Shown: piece by piece, positions 1-9,289 of the stretch | Layout: every line of letters starts with the position of its first letter | Numbering within the stretch: position 1 is the stretch's first letter | Assembly: GCA_016235805.1 (NCBI GenBank) | Contig: JACRIY010000097.1 | Span: forward strand, 60,074 to 124,073 | Reading direction: 5' to 3' | Source of the DNA: Rhodocyclales bacterium | Lineage (GTDB): Bacteria > Pseudomonadota > Gammaproteobacteria > Burkholderiales > Rhodocyclaceae | Length of the DNA stretch: 64,000 nucleotides | Notes under the pieces: generated by a model | Told to the model about the DNA's origin: nothing | What the model saw: only the letters and a program-made list of their open reading frames with translations | The model's database searches: none | Program-made: the position numbers and the translations under genes

Positions 1-13
1 CAGCCGGCTCGCC

Positions 14-3000
14 TTGCCAGCGCGGGGCGCCGGTGCATCCTCCGGCGTGCGGCGCTTCTTGCGCCACGAGCGAATCGCCGCGCCGTTCCTGCTGATGCAT
101 GCGGACATCGCCCTGCGCTCATCGGGGAAGATGGGCTACGAGCGCTCCGCTCACGCCATCGTGCGCAGCACGCTCGGCGAGGCGTCGGCCAACTTCGGCG
201 AACCGGGGCAGACGCGCCGAATCTTCGTGCCGCCGTCGGTTGAGATGCACTTCGCAGCACTGCACGGCGTGTTCGATGCGAACGGGCCGGTCCAGGGCCT
301 GCGCCACGTGCGCTTCGACGCGGAGAGAGGCGGCTTCCCTTGCGTGACAGCCCGCTCAGTGGAGGGCATCAACGGGGAGAGCTTCCATGGTGATCGATCG
401 ATTTCGACCCGGTCGGACGACCGCGGCGATGCGGTTTACATCGAGAAGGCGGCGGCCCGTCCGCATCCCTATTACCCGGATCCCGCAGCAAGCCGCTGGG
501 CCGTGGCTGTACGGTACGCCGACACGAATTGCTACCTCGAGGGCGACGCGATCACGGTGCCCATCCGCCGTGGCATCGAGCGCTACCCTGACTGTGCGCC
601 ACTCGTCGTACGCGTTGTCCGCGACACGTCGCCTCGGGAGGCCAGCGCGCCTCCTCGCCTGCCGCAAGTGGTGTCGATCGCCCCCGGCGTCAGCAGTCAT
701 GCCCGCGGCGGAGTGGAGTTGGTGGTGAGCCTCGCGCCGGGAGAGGACTTCGAAGTCGACGTGTGGTGCCTGCCGGACGCGGACTTGCTGCAGGAGGCCT
801 TCGCATCCGTCGAAGCCATCGGCACGGTCGCGCTGCTGCGGGCCGATGCAAAAGACCCCAAGACCGAGGAGCAGCGATGGGCAGGCCTCCTAGACGCGCT
901 CGAGGCGATGTTGCCCAAGGCATTCATCGACACGCTGAGGAAGAAGCTCGGAGCCTGGCCGCTGCAGCGGGTCTGGCCGCTGAACGACGGCATCGCCGGC
1001 CTGCCGACGCCGGGCCGCGACATCCGCGAGGCCATTGGGGCAGCGCTGTTCGAGACCCTGTGCATGCGGCCCCTCGCCGAAATCGCTGCCGTGCAGTCGC
1101 TGCGGGTCACCCACGTGAGCGCACAACCGGCCCGCCAGCCGAGCTTTGAGACAGGCATCCCGGGCAAGGGCCTGGCCGCGCGCCGGGGGCAGCAAGTGCC
1201 CGCGGTGCCGGTCGCGGCGAAAGGGGTAGCCGTACCGGCGGCGTCCGACCGCGTCGACTACCTGCTCACCGGCTCTGTGCGCGCCGATCTCGTCAGCACG
1301 GGCGCGATCGAGTTTCGCGCGCGCGCCACCTGCCCGACCACGTCGGCCTTCGACGACCCGCGCCGCGGGCGCGGCGCGCGCGATCGGCGCAACGGCACCT
1401 GGCCGCGATCCGGGCAGGCGGAGCTCTCCGCCGAGGCCGTATTCGGGTTCGACGTCTCTTCGGACGGCCGGGTCACGCTGCCGATGCGCGAGATCACGCT
1501 GCTGCAGGTCGAGGACCTGGAGCAACCCACGCCGACCCGACCCGCCGCGGCAGCCGACGGCCTGTGGCGCCTCGACATGGAACGCCTCACAGACGACCGC
1601 TCCGGCAGCTACTGGGGCCGTGTCGCGGCGCGGCACGTCTTCCCAGATCGCAAGGCGCGCCGCCTGCGCGTGCGGATGATCGCGCGCACACGGCACGAGG
1701 AACTGATGCGTACCGCCAGCGGCACAGCGCGCTTCGGCGAATGGCTGGAGCCGGGCCAGGACCCGCGCGCGGCGAAGGATCCGGGCGATGGTTCAGCGGT
1801 CGAGATCTGGTTGCCTGCCGGCATCCGGCCATCCGAGCCGGTGGCAATGACGCCGATCCCGGCGTTCGAATGGGAGGACCTCGGTACCACGGTCGTTCGC
1901 CGGACGGTGATCCGAATCCCGCTCGGGCGCGGATGGTTCTCCTCGGGCGAGGGCGAGCGGCTCGGCGTGGTTGTGTGGCCGCCGGGTGCGCTTGACGGCG
2001 TGGCGACCGTGCCGCGCCTCGGCAACGCCACTTGGCGTGGATCGCGCCCTCCGCTGCCGGATTTCATCGACGAGGATCTGGGGCCGGGCGGCAAGTTCGT
2101 GACGCGCTGGGGCAGCGACCCGACGCGCCCCGTGGATCGCAAGGCGCGCGTCGATCCGCGACTGCCGGGCTTTCTCGACCCGTCGGCCTTTCGCGACGTG
2201 TCGACGAACTCCGCCGAACGGTTCAACGTGGCGCTCGTGTCGGAGGTGGCCATGCCGGTGCGCCGCGACGCCGCCACGGCCGATGCCGATGTGGGGAACG
2301 AGGCGAACCCGCAGGTCACGATGGCCGTGTCGCTGGTGACCTACGAACCCCTCTTCGACGTCGAGACCGAGCAATGGTTCGTCGACATTGCACTCGACCA
2401 CGCGTTCGAGGCCCAGCCTTTCGTCCGGCTCGGCCTGGTGCGCTACCAGCCCCACGCCCCTGAAGCGTTGCAGGTGTCGTTCCCGACCGTGCAATGGGTG
2501 CAGCTGCTGCCGCAGCGCAGCGCATGGATGTTCACCGAGGAGGTGGGCAGAAAGAAGACCACTTGGCTCGCGGTCGAGGGTCTCGGGCCGGTCGACGTCT
2601 CGCGCGACGCCGGCGACAGGTCGGTCGGCACACGCATGGTGGCGCGCGTGGTCACCGACTACACCAACGCGGCCGGCCTGCCGTGCCGCCACGTCGGCCC
2701 CGTGCTCTCGATGACGGCCGAGCCCAGCGGGGACGGCCCACCCGGTAGCGGCCCATACCACGGCCCGCGTTGGCGGTGGACGCGGCAGATTGCGATCGAC
2801 GACGACATCGAGGCCACGAGCGCGGATCTGCCCGGTGCCACCCACTACCTTTACATCGAGGAGCGCGAAGCCTACCTACCCGCAACGTACGCCAATGAGC
2901 CGGTGAGCGCCGACGTGGCAGCCGGTCTCGTCTCATCCTGCGACCAGGCCGAGAGCGGACCGCGCTTTGCGGTGCGTCTGCCCTTGCGCCGGCCCAAGCC

Positions 3001-3016
3001 GCTCGCGAAGCGGTGA
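14..3016 (+). CDS. Large hypothetical protein (about 1000 aa); 5' end may lie outside the window
   Basis: Long uninterrupted ORF; the next gene follows with an AAGGAG-type RBS. Family not recognised. Confidence 0.6.
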   Translation: MPARGAGASSGVRRFLRHERIAAPFLLMHADIALRSSGKMGYERSAHAIVRSTLGEASANFGEPGQTRRIFVPPSVEMHFAALHGVFDANGPVQGLRHVRFDAERGGFPCVTARSVEGINGESFHGDRSISTRSDDRGDAVYIEKAAARPHPYYPDPAASRWAVAVRYADTNCYLEGDAITVPIRRGIERYPDCAPLVVRVVRDTSPREASAPPRLPQVVSIAPGVSSHARGGVELVVSLAPGEDFEVDVWCLPDADLLQEAFASVEAIGTVALLRADAKDPKTEEQRWAGLLDALEAMLPKAFIDTLRKKLGAWPLQRVWPLNDGIAGLPTPGRDIREAIGAALFETLCMRPLAEIAAVQSLRVTHVSAQPARQPSFETGIPGKGLAARRGQQVPAVPVAAKGVAVPAASDRVDYLLTGSVRADLVSTGAIEFRARATCPTTSAFDDPRRGRGARDRRNGTWPRSGQAELSAEAVFGFDVSSDGRVTLPMREITLLQVEDLEQPTPTRPAAAADGLWRLDMERLTDDRSGSYWGRVAARHVFPDRKARRLRVRMIARTRHEELMRTASGTARFGEWLEPGQDPRAAKDPGDGSAVEIWLPAGIRPSEPVAMTPIPAFEWEDLGTTVVRRTVIRIPLGRGWFSSGEGERLGVVVWPPGALDGVATVPRLGNATWRGSRPPLPDFIDEDLGPGGKFVTRWGSDPTRPVDRKARVDPRLPGFLDPSAFRDVSTNSAERFNVALVSEVAMPVRRDAATADADVGNEANPQVTMAVSLVTYEPLFDVETEQWFVDIALDHAFEAQPFVRLGLVRYQPHAPEALQVSFPTVQWVQLLPQRSAWMFTEEVGRKKTTWLAVEGLGPVDVSRDAGDRSVGTRMVARVVTDYTNAAGLPCRHVGPVLSMTAEPSGDGPPGSGPYHGPRWRWTRQIAIDDDIEATSADLPGATHYLYIEEREAYLPATYANEPVSADVAAGLVSSCDQAESGPRFAVRLPLRRPKPLAKR

Positions 3017-3067
3017 CGCTCGCACCCGCCTTCCCACCTATCCATAACCCTCAAGGAGACCCTGACC

Positions 3068-3424
3068 ATGTCTATGTTTCGAATCAGTGCCGCGGCCGTC
3101 TGCCTCGTGTCCGGCACGTCCGCCCAGGCCCTCAACAAGACGGTGGACCTGTCGTGCGACTTGGCGCCCGATCTCGGCAAGGTCGAGATCAAGATGAAGA
3201 ACGACGGCACGTGGACGTCACCGACCCCCGCAATGCCGACGAAGTCCGGCAAGTGGCTTCAGGTGAAGCCCTCGCAGGTTGACCTGACCAAGCTGAACGG
3301 CAAGGAGGCGGGTCATTTCGTGGGACTGGTCTTCAACCTCGCGAGTGTCGGGCCGGGCCCGAAGCTGAACCTGACGTCGACCGGCGACGCCGGGCCCTGC
3401 CGAGTGACGGCCGCGGCCGAGTGA
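3068..3424 (+). CDS. Small exported hypothetical protein
   Basis: N-terminal signal-like segment (MSMFRISAAAVCLVSGTSAQA); RBS AAGGAGACC upstream; overlaps the next gene by 4 nt. Confidence 0.6.
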   Translation: MSMFRISAAAVCLVSGTSAQALNKTVDLSCDLAPDLGKVEIKMKNDGTWTSPTPAMPTKSGKWLQVKPSQVDLTKLNGKEAGHFVGLVFNLASVGPGPKLNLTSTGDAGPCRVTAAAE

Positions 3425-4134
3425 GGACACCCATGCGCGCATTGTTCCCCCTACTCCTGGCTGTGGCCGCATCATCGGCGCAGGCCTCGCCGCCGGTCGA
3501 TCTCATCCTGCGGCCGCGCCCGCAGAGCTATACCGACTCCTGCCAGTCGTACGGCCTGGCGTTCGCCGCGGCCTCGATACCGGGCGGCCCGCTGCAGGCG
3601 GGCACCGGCAAGCAACTGCGCGTGCTCGAAGTGGAGCTGCGCAAGGCGCGCGACGCCATCGCCAAGGCGGACGGCTCAAGCCCGTACGACCATGCCGTGT
3701 GGAAGAAAGCGCTGGAGCAGGTAAGTGCCGGCGCCTTGACGCTCGACATCCAGTACATCGCCGACTTCGAGGCCTTCGTCGACAAGGTCGAGTCGATGAC
3801 CGGCATCTCGAACGCGGAGGCCTTGGGTCCGACGTTGGCCGCGGCTCTCGTGAAGCTGCCGGTGCTGACCTCCGTCAACCGCATTGGCAATGACAGCTAC
3901 GCCACCGGCCACGTAGTCGAGCTTATGGGGGTTTCGCGCGGCAACACCTCGCCACCCGGCCTTGCAGTGTTGAACCCGGCGGTCAAGGTGGGCGCCTCGC
4001 CCGAGAAGAAAACCTGCGAGCTCGACGACAACGTCGGCGACACGAAGTACCAGGCCTTCGTGAGCGTGGAACGGAGCTACGCACTGAAGCAGTTCGGCGG
4101 CAAGCTGCTCTTCATGGTTGTCAAGAAAAAATAG
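3421..4134 (+). CDS. Exported protein with papain/C39-like cysteine peptidase signature
   Basis: Signal peptide (MRALFPLLLAVAASSAQA), then SYTDSCQSYGLAFAAA (Cys), TGHVVELMGV (His) and LAVLNPA (Asn) in the order expected for a C39/papain-like triad. Confidence 0.5.
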   Translation: MRTPMRALFPLLLAVAASSAQASPPVDLILRPRPQSYTDSCQSYGLAFAAASIPGGPLQAGTGKQLRVLEVELRKARDAIAKADGSSPYDHAVWKKALEQVSAGALTLDIQYIADFEAFVDKVESMTGISNAEALGPTLAAALVKLPVLTSVNRIGNDSYATGHVVELMGVSRGNTSPPGLAVLNPAVKVGASPEKKTCELDDNVGDTKYQAFVSVERSYALKQFGGKLLFMVVKKK

Positions 4135-4276
4135 CCAGGAGAACAACCTAGTCCGACCGCCACCTGCCGACAACCCGGCACGGGCATTGAGGGACATCTT
4201 GGCCGGGGTGTCCTATGCGAGGTCCTTTCCGGGCGCCGTGCAGCGCGAGCTGCAGCCCGTCTGACGCGCCCGGGCC

Positions 4277-4687
4277 ATGAGATACCTCAACCCAGTCCTC
4301 GGTCTGCCCGCTGCGCGGCGGTTGCTGGCGCTGTCGGTGCCGGAGCGGCGTGCCGTCGCCGCCGTGCTCATGGACCTCCGGCTGGAAGCCAACGTGCTTG
4401 CCGAGGCCTCGTGGCGACGCAAGAAGGGGCCGATGGCCGCGTACCACCGCGCGGTCTCAACCTATGCCCGGCACCTGGCGCATGTCCTGCGCCGCGGCGT
4501 AGCCTTGGAGCCGCCGGACGCAGCCTCCAGCGTGCAGGCGCTGCTGATGGACCTCCATGCGGCAAGGACGCAGGTTGACCTGCTGATATCGGCGGCACGA
4601 GCCGCTCTGCCGCCGGACCAGCATCCGACACGCGACGACGCGAAGCTGTGGGCCAAGCGCTTGCGCAGCTTGGCGCCGTCCGCCTGA
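4277..4687 (+). CDS. Hypothetical protein
   Basis: ORF of 136 aa in the collinear plus-strand gene group. Confidence 0.45.
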   Translation: MRYLNPVLGLPAARRLLALSVPERRAVAAVLMDLRLEANVLAEASWRRKKGPMAAYHRAVSTYARHLAHVLRRGVALEPPDAASSVQALLMDLHAARTQVDLLISAARAALPPDQHPTRDDAKLWAKRLRSLAPSA

Positions 4688-4773
4688 TCACTGAAGCATC
4701 TTGGTCTCACGTCGGCGCCCGGGCTTGCAGGACCTCGTATGCGCGTGATCCTGATGGGCATGGAGGTGCCCTC

Positions 4774-5763
4774 ATGAGAGAGCCAGGCAGCTCGGCGCAA
4801 ATGCCCGAGCACCAAACGAACGCGCCGTTCCAGCCGTCCAACGGCTTGATGATGAGGGTTGGAGTGCCGCATCGCGGCGGGCGCCTTGCCTTCCATGCGT
4901 TCAACAACGAATACCCGGTGATGGTGAGCGCCAGCGCTTTCTGGGACCGAGCGAGTGGCAGGTTCAAAGTGCCCCGTGCCAGCGACCTCGAGGAGTGCGA
5001 CTTCGCGTTGGATAGCGCGGGCTTCACCGCGATCCGAGGTTGGCAGCGACACGGCGCCCAGGCCGGCATGCTCGGGGTCTACCCGTGGTCGCTGCAGCAG
5101 TACCTGGAACTCGCGAGCGAGTTGCGGTCGGCGTGGTTTGCACAGCCCGACCTGGCCTGCGAGCCGGAGCTGGCCGGCAGCGACGAAGAGCGCCAGCGGC
5201 GGATCGAGGCCACGGCGATGTTGCTCGAGGCCAGCCTGCAGCAGCTCTACGCGTGGCAGAACATCCTGGCTCGCTCGTGCAACGCGAGAACGGTGGCCAA
5301 CATGCTGTTCCCACCCGTGCCAGTGCTCCAGGGCTGGACGCCAGACGATTACCTGCGCAGCCTGGACCTGATGCAAGCGGTCTGGCGCCGCTGGCAGCCG
5401 TGGTTGGCGCCGCCGGCGCTGATTGGAATCGGTTCGGTGTGTCGTCGGCACCTGCACGATCGTCGCCATGGACTGCTCGCAGTGCTCGGTGCTCTGGAGG
5501 GGCACCTGCCGCCTGCGAGCCGGCTGCATCTATTCGGTGTGAAGGGAGATGCCCTGCCGCACCTGCGCCTGCGCCGCTGGATCGCCTCCGCGGACTCGAT
5601 GGCGTACGACGACGGCGCTCGCCGAGCCGCTTACCGGGAGCGCCGGTCAAACCCCATCGACAGCCGACAACTGGCGATGTCGGCGTGGATGAGCAAGGCC
5701 CGCTCGCGCATGCGGCCGCGGCCTGGAGATCAGGAGCGGTTGGACTTCCAGGGGCAGATGTAA
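4774..5763 (+). CDS. DpdA-like (queuine tRNA-ribosyltransferase-like) putative 7-deazaguanine DNA transglycosylase
   Basis: ATG at 4774 preceded by GGAGGTG. Motifs LDSAGFT, AQPDLACEPE, PPVPVLQGWTPDDYLRS, IGIGSVCRR, LHLFGVKGDAL and ASADSMAY match the TGT/DpdA-like pattern. Confidence 0.8.
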   Translation: MREPGSSAQMPEHQTNAPFQPSNGLMMRVGVPHRGGRLAFHAFNNEYPVMVSASAFWDRASGRFKVPRASDLEECDFALDSAGFTAIRGWQRHGAQAGMLGVYPWSLQQYLELASELRSAWFAQPDLACEPELAGSDEERQRRIEATAMLLEASLQQLYAWQNILARSCNARTVANMLFPPVPVLQGWTPDDYLRSLDLMQAVWRRWQPWLAPPALIGIGSVCRRHLHDRRHGLLAVLGALEGHLPPASRLHLFGVKGDALPHLRLRRWIASADSMAYDDGARRAAYRERRSNPIDSRQLAMSAWMSKARSRMRPRPGDQERLDFQGQM

Positions 5764-5830
5764 CAGCTCCGAGGGTTGGGGCCGGTGGAGCATTTCGGCT
5801 TGGCCATGAGCAGCGAGAGCTGAAGACTGC

Positions 5831-6634
5831 GTGAGCAGCCCACCATCACGCCCGGACATGGATCCACATCGCACTGCAGCTGCGCCGGCGGCGCGCCACA
5901 GTCAGACAGCTCACGAGCCACAGGCACCCCGCGATCTTCTAGGGGCGGACTGGCGGCTGCACGACGCCACTGCATTGGTCAGGGACCGCGGACTCAGCCC
6001 AAGCGTTGCCGCACGGGCCTCTGTGGTCGAGCTGGGACAGCTGCATGAAGCGCTGCGCGCCTTCGATGTAGACGTCGAGGCGGCGGAGGCGCGTTTGGCG
6101 GAGACCTGTCTACAGCAGGCGGTCGTGCTCTTTGTCGATGAGGGCTTCACGGTCGAGACGGCGGCGGAGGTCGCCGGGGTGAGGCGACACCAGCTGCTGG
6201 GAGAGCTCAAGGCGCGGGGCGTAAGGGCGAATCGCCACTGCACGGCGCGCCATCCCAGCGATCCGCAGCTGCACGTCGTGTTCGCACGATCCCGCGCTGG
6301 CCAGGCGGCGTGCCTCCAGGCATTGCAGAGCGGCAGAACGCTGAGTGCGACAGCCGGCAATCTCGGGGTGTCGGAGAACTCCGTGCGGCGGGCGCTGCGG
6401 GCCGCAGGTGTCGGACCGCTGAAGGCAGGGCGACCGCCCAAGAACCCGGAGCAGGTTCCTGTGGCGGTGCGCCTGGTTCTGGAGGCCGGTTACACCGTCA
6501 AGCGGGCGTGTGAAGAACTCGGTGTGGCCCGGGAGCCTCTACAGGCGGCTCTGAAGGTGGCGAGGCAACGCCTTGATCGCGAAGCCATTGCTGCCGCCCC
6601 CTGTGCCACCAACGCACACCACGAACTCGCCTGA
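5831..6634 (+). CDS. Putative multi-helix-turn-helix DNA-binding protein
   Basis: Repeated HTH-like segments (FTVETAAEVAGVRRHQLLGEL, TLSATAGNLGVSENSVRRALRAAGV, YTVKRACEELGVAREPLQAAL). Start uncertain. Confidence 0.5.
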   Translation: MSSPPSRPDMDPHRTAAAPAARHSQTAHEPQAPRDLLGADWRLHDATALVRDRGLSPSVAARASVVELGQLHEALRAFDVDVEAAEARLAETCLQQAVVLFVDEGFTVETAAEVAGVRRHQLLGELKARGVRANRHCTARHPSDPQLHVVFARSRAGQAACLQALQSGRTLSATAGNLGVSENSVRRALRAAGVGPLKAGRPPKNPEQVPVAVRLVLEAGYTVKRACEELGVAREPLQAALKVARQRLDREAIAAAPCATNAHHELA

Positions 6635-6755
6635 GCCGAGAGCGCCAGCGGACGCGGCGGCGGCGGTCTTGAACCACAGCCCGCCGCCGTGAAACTCCAT
6701 CGCGTGGTGGACGTTACGACGGGCTGACGCGCCTCAACATCCCCTTGGAGGCATC

Positions 6756-7046
6756 GTGGAGCTAGACGAACTGGAGCAGGAAATCTTGTCACGACTCGCA
6801 GCCGGCGAGGCGGTCGTTAGCCGCCTGGAGACCATGAAATGGTTCACCTACGAGGCCGGCGGGGAATCGTATCTCGTCGGCCCCGAGATGCAGCAGCGGC
6901 TCGAATACGTCGCCCAAGCGCAGCTGGTCGAGTTCACGCCTGACGGCTATCCCGCGGATCGGGCGCTCGGGTTTCGGCCCACCGACCTTGCCCGCGTACG
7001 CCAGGCGCTCGCCGCGCTCGGGCTTCCATCAACCGCAGACGGCTGA
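6756..7046 (+). CDS. Hypothetical protein
   Basis: ORF of 96 aa with a GGAGG-type RBS upstream. Confidence 0.5.
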   Translation: MELDELEQEILSRLAAGEAVVSRLETMKWFTYEAGGESYLVGPEMQQRLEYVAQAQLVEFTPDGYPADRALGFRPTDLARVRQALAALGLPSTADG

Positions 7047-7048
7047 GG

Positions 7049-7605
7049 TCAGAACGGGCGCTCATAGTGTTCGTCGTGCGTTGAGCTGAGTTCGGGCGCC
7101 GGCCCGAGCATGTCGACGGACGGAGGCTCCGGTGCCGCTGCCCCTGGACCCAGCCACGGCGCGCCGGCCAGTGGCGACTGTTCGGGCGCGCCAGCGGGCT
7201 CCGCACGAATCCGCTGGCTGGGGACATCTGGCGTTGGACTGAAAGTCGCCAGCGTGGCACCGCTCAGCAGGGACGGGGCATCCGCTGCCTGCCCGTGCAA
7301 CAGGTCAGAGGCGCCGCACGCGACAGCTCCCCACAGGCTTGGGGCGTTCTCCTGCAGGACCCGACGCGCTGCGCGCGCCAGTGTCGCGCGCTTCGTGCGG
7401 ACATCGGAGACTCGCGGCTGAGGGCTCGCAGCCTGTGCGCTGGGATCACCGGGTGGTCTCGGAGGGGAAGGGCAGGCGGGATCGAGCTCCGTCCGTAGAC
7501 GTGGAGTTGGCGGCGCGACTTCGGCCCTGGCCAGCGTGGCGGGGCGGTGGTCGGGCCTACCCATGCTCCTGAGGCGTTGCTTGAGCTTCTCGAGCAGCCG
7601 TTCCA
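7049..7605 (-). CDS. Hypothetical protein (MERLLEKLKQRLRSMG...)
   Basis: The downstream part of the long minus ORF has a plausible internal start at 7605. The conserved box at 7684-7707 lies upstream. Confidence 0.5.
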
Positions 7606-7683
7606 TGTCGCTCCCCTTCGTTCGGCGCGGCGCCACTGCGATGTCGCCTGGGTGGAACTGTCCGGCGTGCACGCGTTGCTTGC

Positions 7684-7707
7684 CACCGGAAATCCCGTCC
7701 TCGGTTG
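7684..7707 (-). promoter_or_regulatory. Conserved activator-type promoter box, copy 1
   Basis: Gene-sense CCGAGGACGGGATTTCCGGTG, 24 bp, then GACAGT (7657-7662); about 80 bp upstream of start 7605. Confidence 0.6.
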
Positions 7708-7874
7708 CGGGCCGAGGCGCCCGTGCCTCTTCTCGAACAGACGCGCGGCTCCCGAGGGCCACTCGCGAAGTGCGAATTTCGGGTTGAAAAGCCCCCGCAG
7801 GTCCCGAGACTGGCCTCGGCGATGGGCAGCCCTGCTGCAGCGCGCCTCCTTTGACGAGCCCCATGGAGAGCCTC

Positions 7875-8321
7875 ATGCAACATTTCCTCTTGATCAAGCG
7901 CGATGGGTTGTCGCGGTCCGGCGCACGACTGGACGCGAGGGCAAGCGCCCTGCAGCTCCTCGACTCGCGGATCTGGCCGCTCTGGCGTCGAACGCCGAAC
8001 CGCACACGGGTCGCCGCCGGCGACGCAGTGGCCATCTACCTCGCTGGCGACAGGGAGAGCAGAGTCATTGCGCGCGCAGTGGTCGAGCGGGTCGGCACCT
8101 GGAATCGGCAGCTGGCCAACGCCTACCCGCTGCTGCTCGATGGAGAGCCGGTGTCGGTGCTGCACCTCATGAGCGCGGAGATCTTCGACCGAGCCGTCGA
8201 CGTCCGCGCCGTGCTTCCGCGACTGTCATTCGTTCGGCCTGGCCTGAAGAAGTGGGGCGTGCACTTCACCGGTGGCATGCGCGCGTTGCCTGCGGCCGAC
8301 TTCGGCCTGCTGACCCGGTGA
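7875..8321 (+). CDS. EVE/PUA-like domain protein
   Basis: MQHFLLIKR...; VAAGDAVAIYLAG..VIARAVVE and LSFVRP..LKKWGVHFTGGMRALPAADFGLL resemble the EVE/PUA-like pattern. RBS GGAGAG. Confidence 0.55.
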   Translation: MQHFLLIKRDGLSRSGARLDARASALQLLDSRIWPLWRRTPNRTRVAAGDAVAIYLAGDRESRVIARAVVERVGTWNRQLANAYPLLLDGEPVSVLHLMSAEIFDRAVDVRAVLPRLSFVRPGLKKWGVHFTGGMRALPAADFGLLTR

Positions 8322-8367
8322 GCGCTATGCAGGCTGACGGGCCTGCGACTCAGCGGCAGGAGCGATC

Positions 8368-8634
8368 GTGAGCCGGCAACTGGACATGTTCGAGGACCTC
8401 AGGCCACCACGCGCAAGGCCACGAGTGCTCATGCACGTAACGGACGCCGGGCAGGTCGATGCCGGCGCGGCAGGTGATCTCGGCAAGCCGTTGTGCCGGA
8501 TGCGGTGTGCTCGCTGCGGCGACGAGTCCGACTGGCTCGTGTTCGACACGGTGACCGAGGCGAAGAGGGGAATCCCATGCCCAAGGTGCAACGCGACTGA
8601 AGCTGGGCTGCCGGCCGGTGGCCAGGTTGCGTAG
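8368..8634 (+). CDS. Small zinc-ribbon-like protein
   Basis: CRMRCARCGDESDWLVFDTVTEAKRGIPCPRCN has two CxxC-type knuckles. Confidence 0.5.
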   Translation: MSRQLDMFEDLRPPRARPRVLMHVTDAGQVDAGAAGDLGKPLCRMRCARCGDESDWLVFDTVTEAKRGIPCPRCNATEAGLPAGGQVA

Positions 8635-8699
8635 AGCGCCGCACGACATAACCTGCTTACATGCGAGAGCGGCGGAACGCGCAACGGAGAGTGCAAGCG

Positions 8700-8963
8700 A
8701 TGAGACTCGAGTGCAGGGTGTGGCTGGGAGGCGAGGACTGTGGGACAGTCCCCATCGTCGACTATCAAGGGCAACTGGTCTTCGGCGATGCCTGCTACTG
8801 GCTGATCGATCTGATCGAGCAGCCGGGGTCAGAGGAACACAAGCGGTACGCGCAAGCGGAGGCGCACATCCTCAGCGGGATCGCGAGGAGAGCCAGCGCA
8901 GGAACGTTCGTGCTTGAAGGGCGGTCGATCAGCTGGCGGGTGAAGGAGGCGGTGACATCGTGA
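8700..8963 (+). CDS. Hypothetical protein
   Basis: ORF MRLECRVWLGGEDCG...; overlaps the next ORF by 4 nt. Confidence 0.45.
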   Translation: MRLECRVWLGGEDCGTVPIVDYQGQLVFGDACYWLIDLIEQPGSEEHKRYAQAEAHILSGIARRASAGTFVLEGRSISWRVKEAVTS

Positions 8964-9289
8964 CGATGGGCGACGAGCGACGCGCCGGCGCGGCATGGCT
9001 GATGATCGAGTCGCAGCTGTATCGTGAGGACCCCAGCGCGTTCTTCCTCAGCAAGATGCTGCCTCTCGCCCACGAGCTACTCGAGCAGTTCGGCATAGAC
9101 GCAGTGCCAGGGGGAGCCGGCGAGTGCGCACGCTTCTTCGGCTCCCAAGGCCTGCTGTGTCAGAGCGCAATGCCACCCGGTGCAGCCGTCCTCGCTGAGT
9201 CGTATGCGCGACTCGACCAGCAATGGACGCTGGCCGAGTGCGGCCTCTGGCCTGTGATGCCGGATGCTGAAGAGGACGGCTTCACCTAG
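8960..9289 (+). CDS. Hypothetical protein
   Basis: ORF of 109 aa with a GTG start coupled to the upstream stop. Confidence 0.45.
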   Translation: MTMGDERRAGAAWLMIESQLYREDPSAFFLSKMLPLAHELLEQFGIDAVPGGAGECARFFGSQGLLCQSAMPPGAAVLAESYARLDQQWTLAECGLWPVMPDAEEDGFT

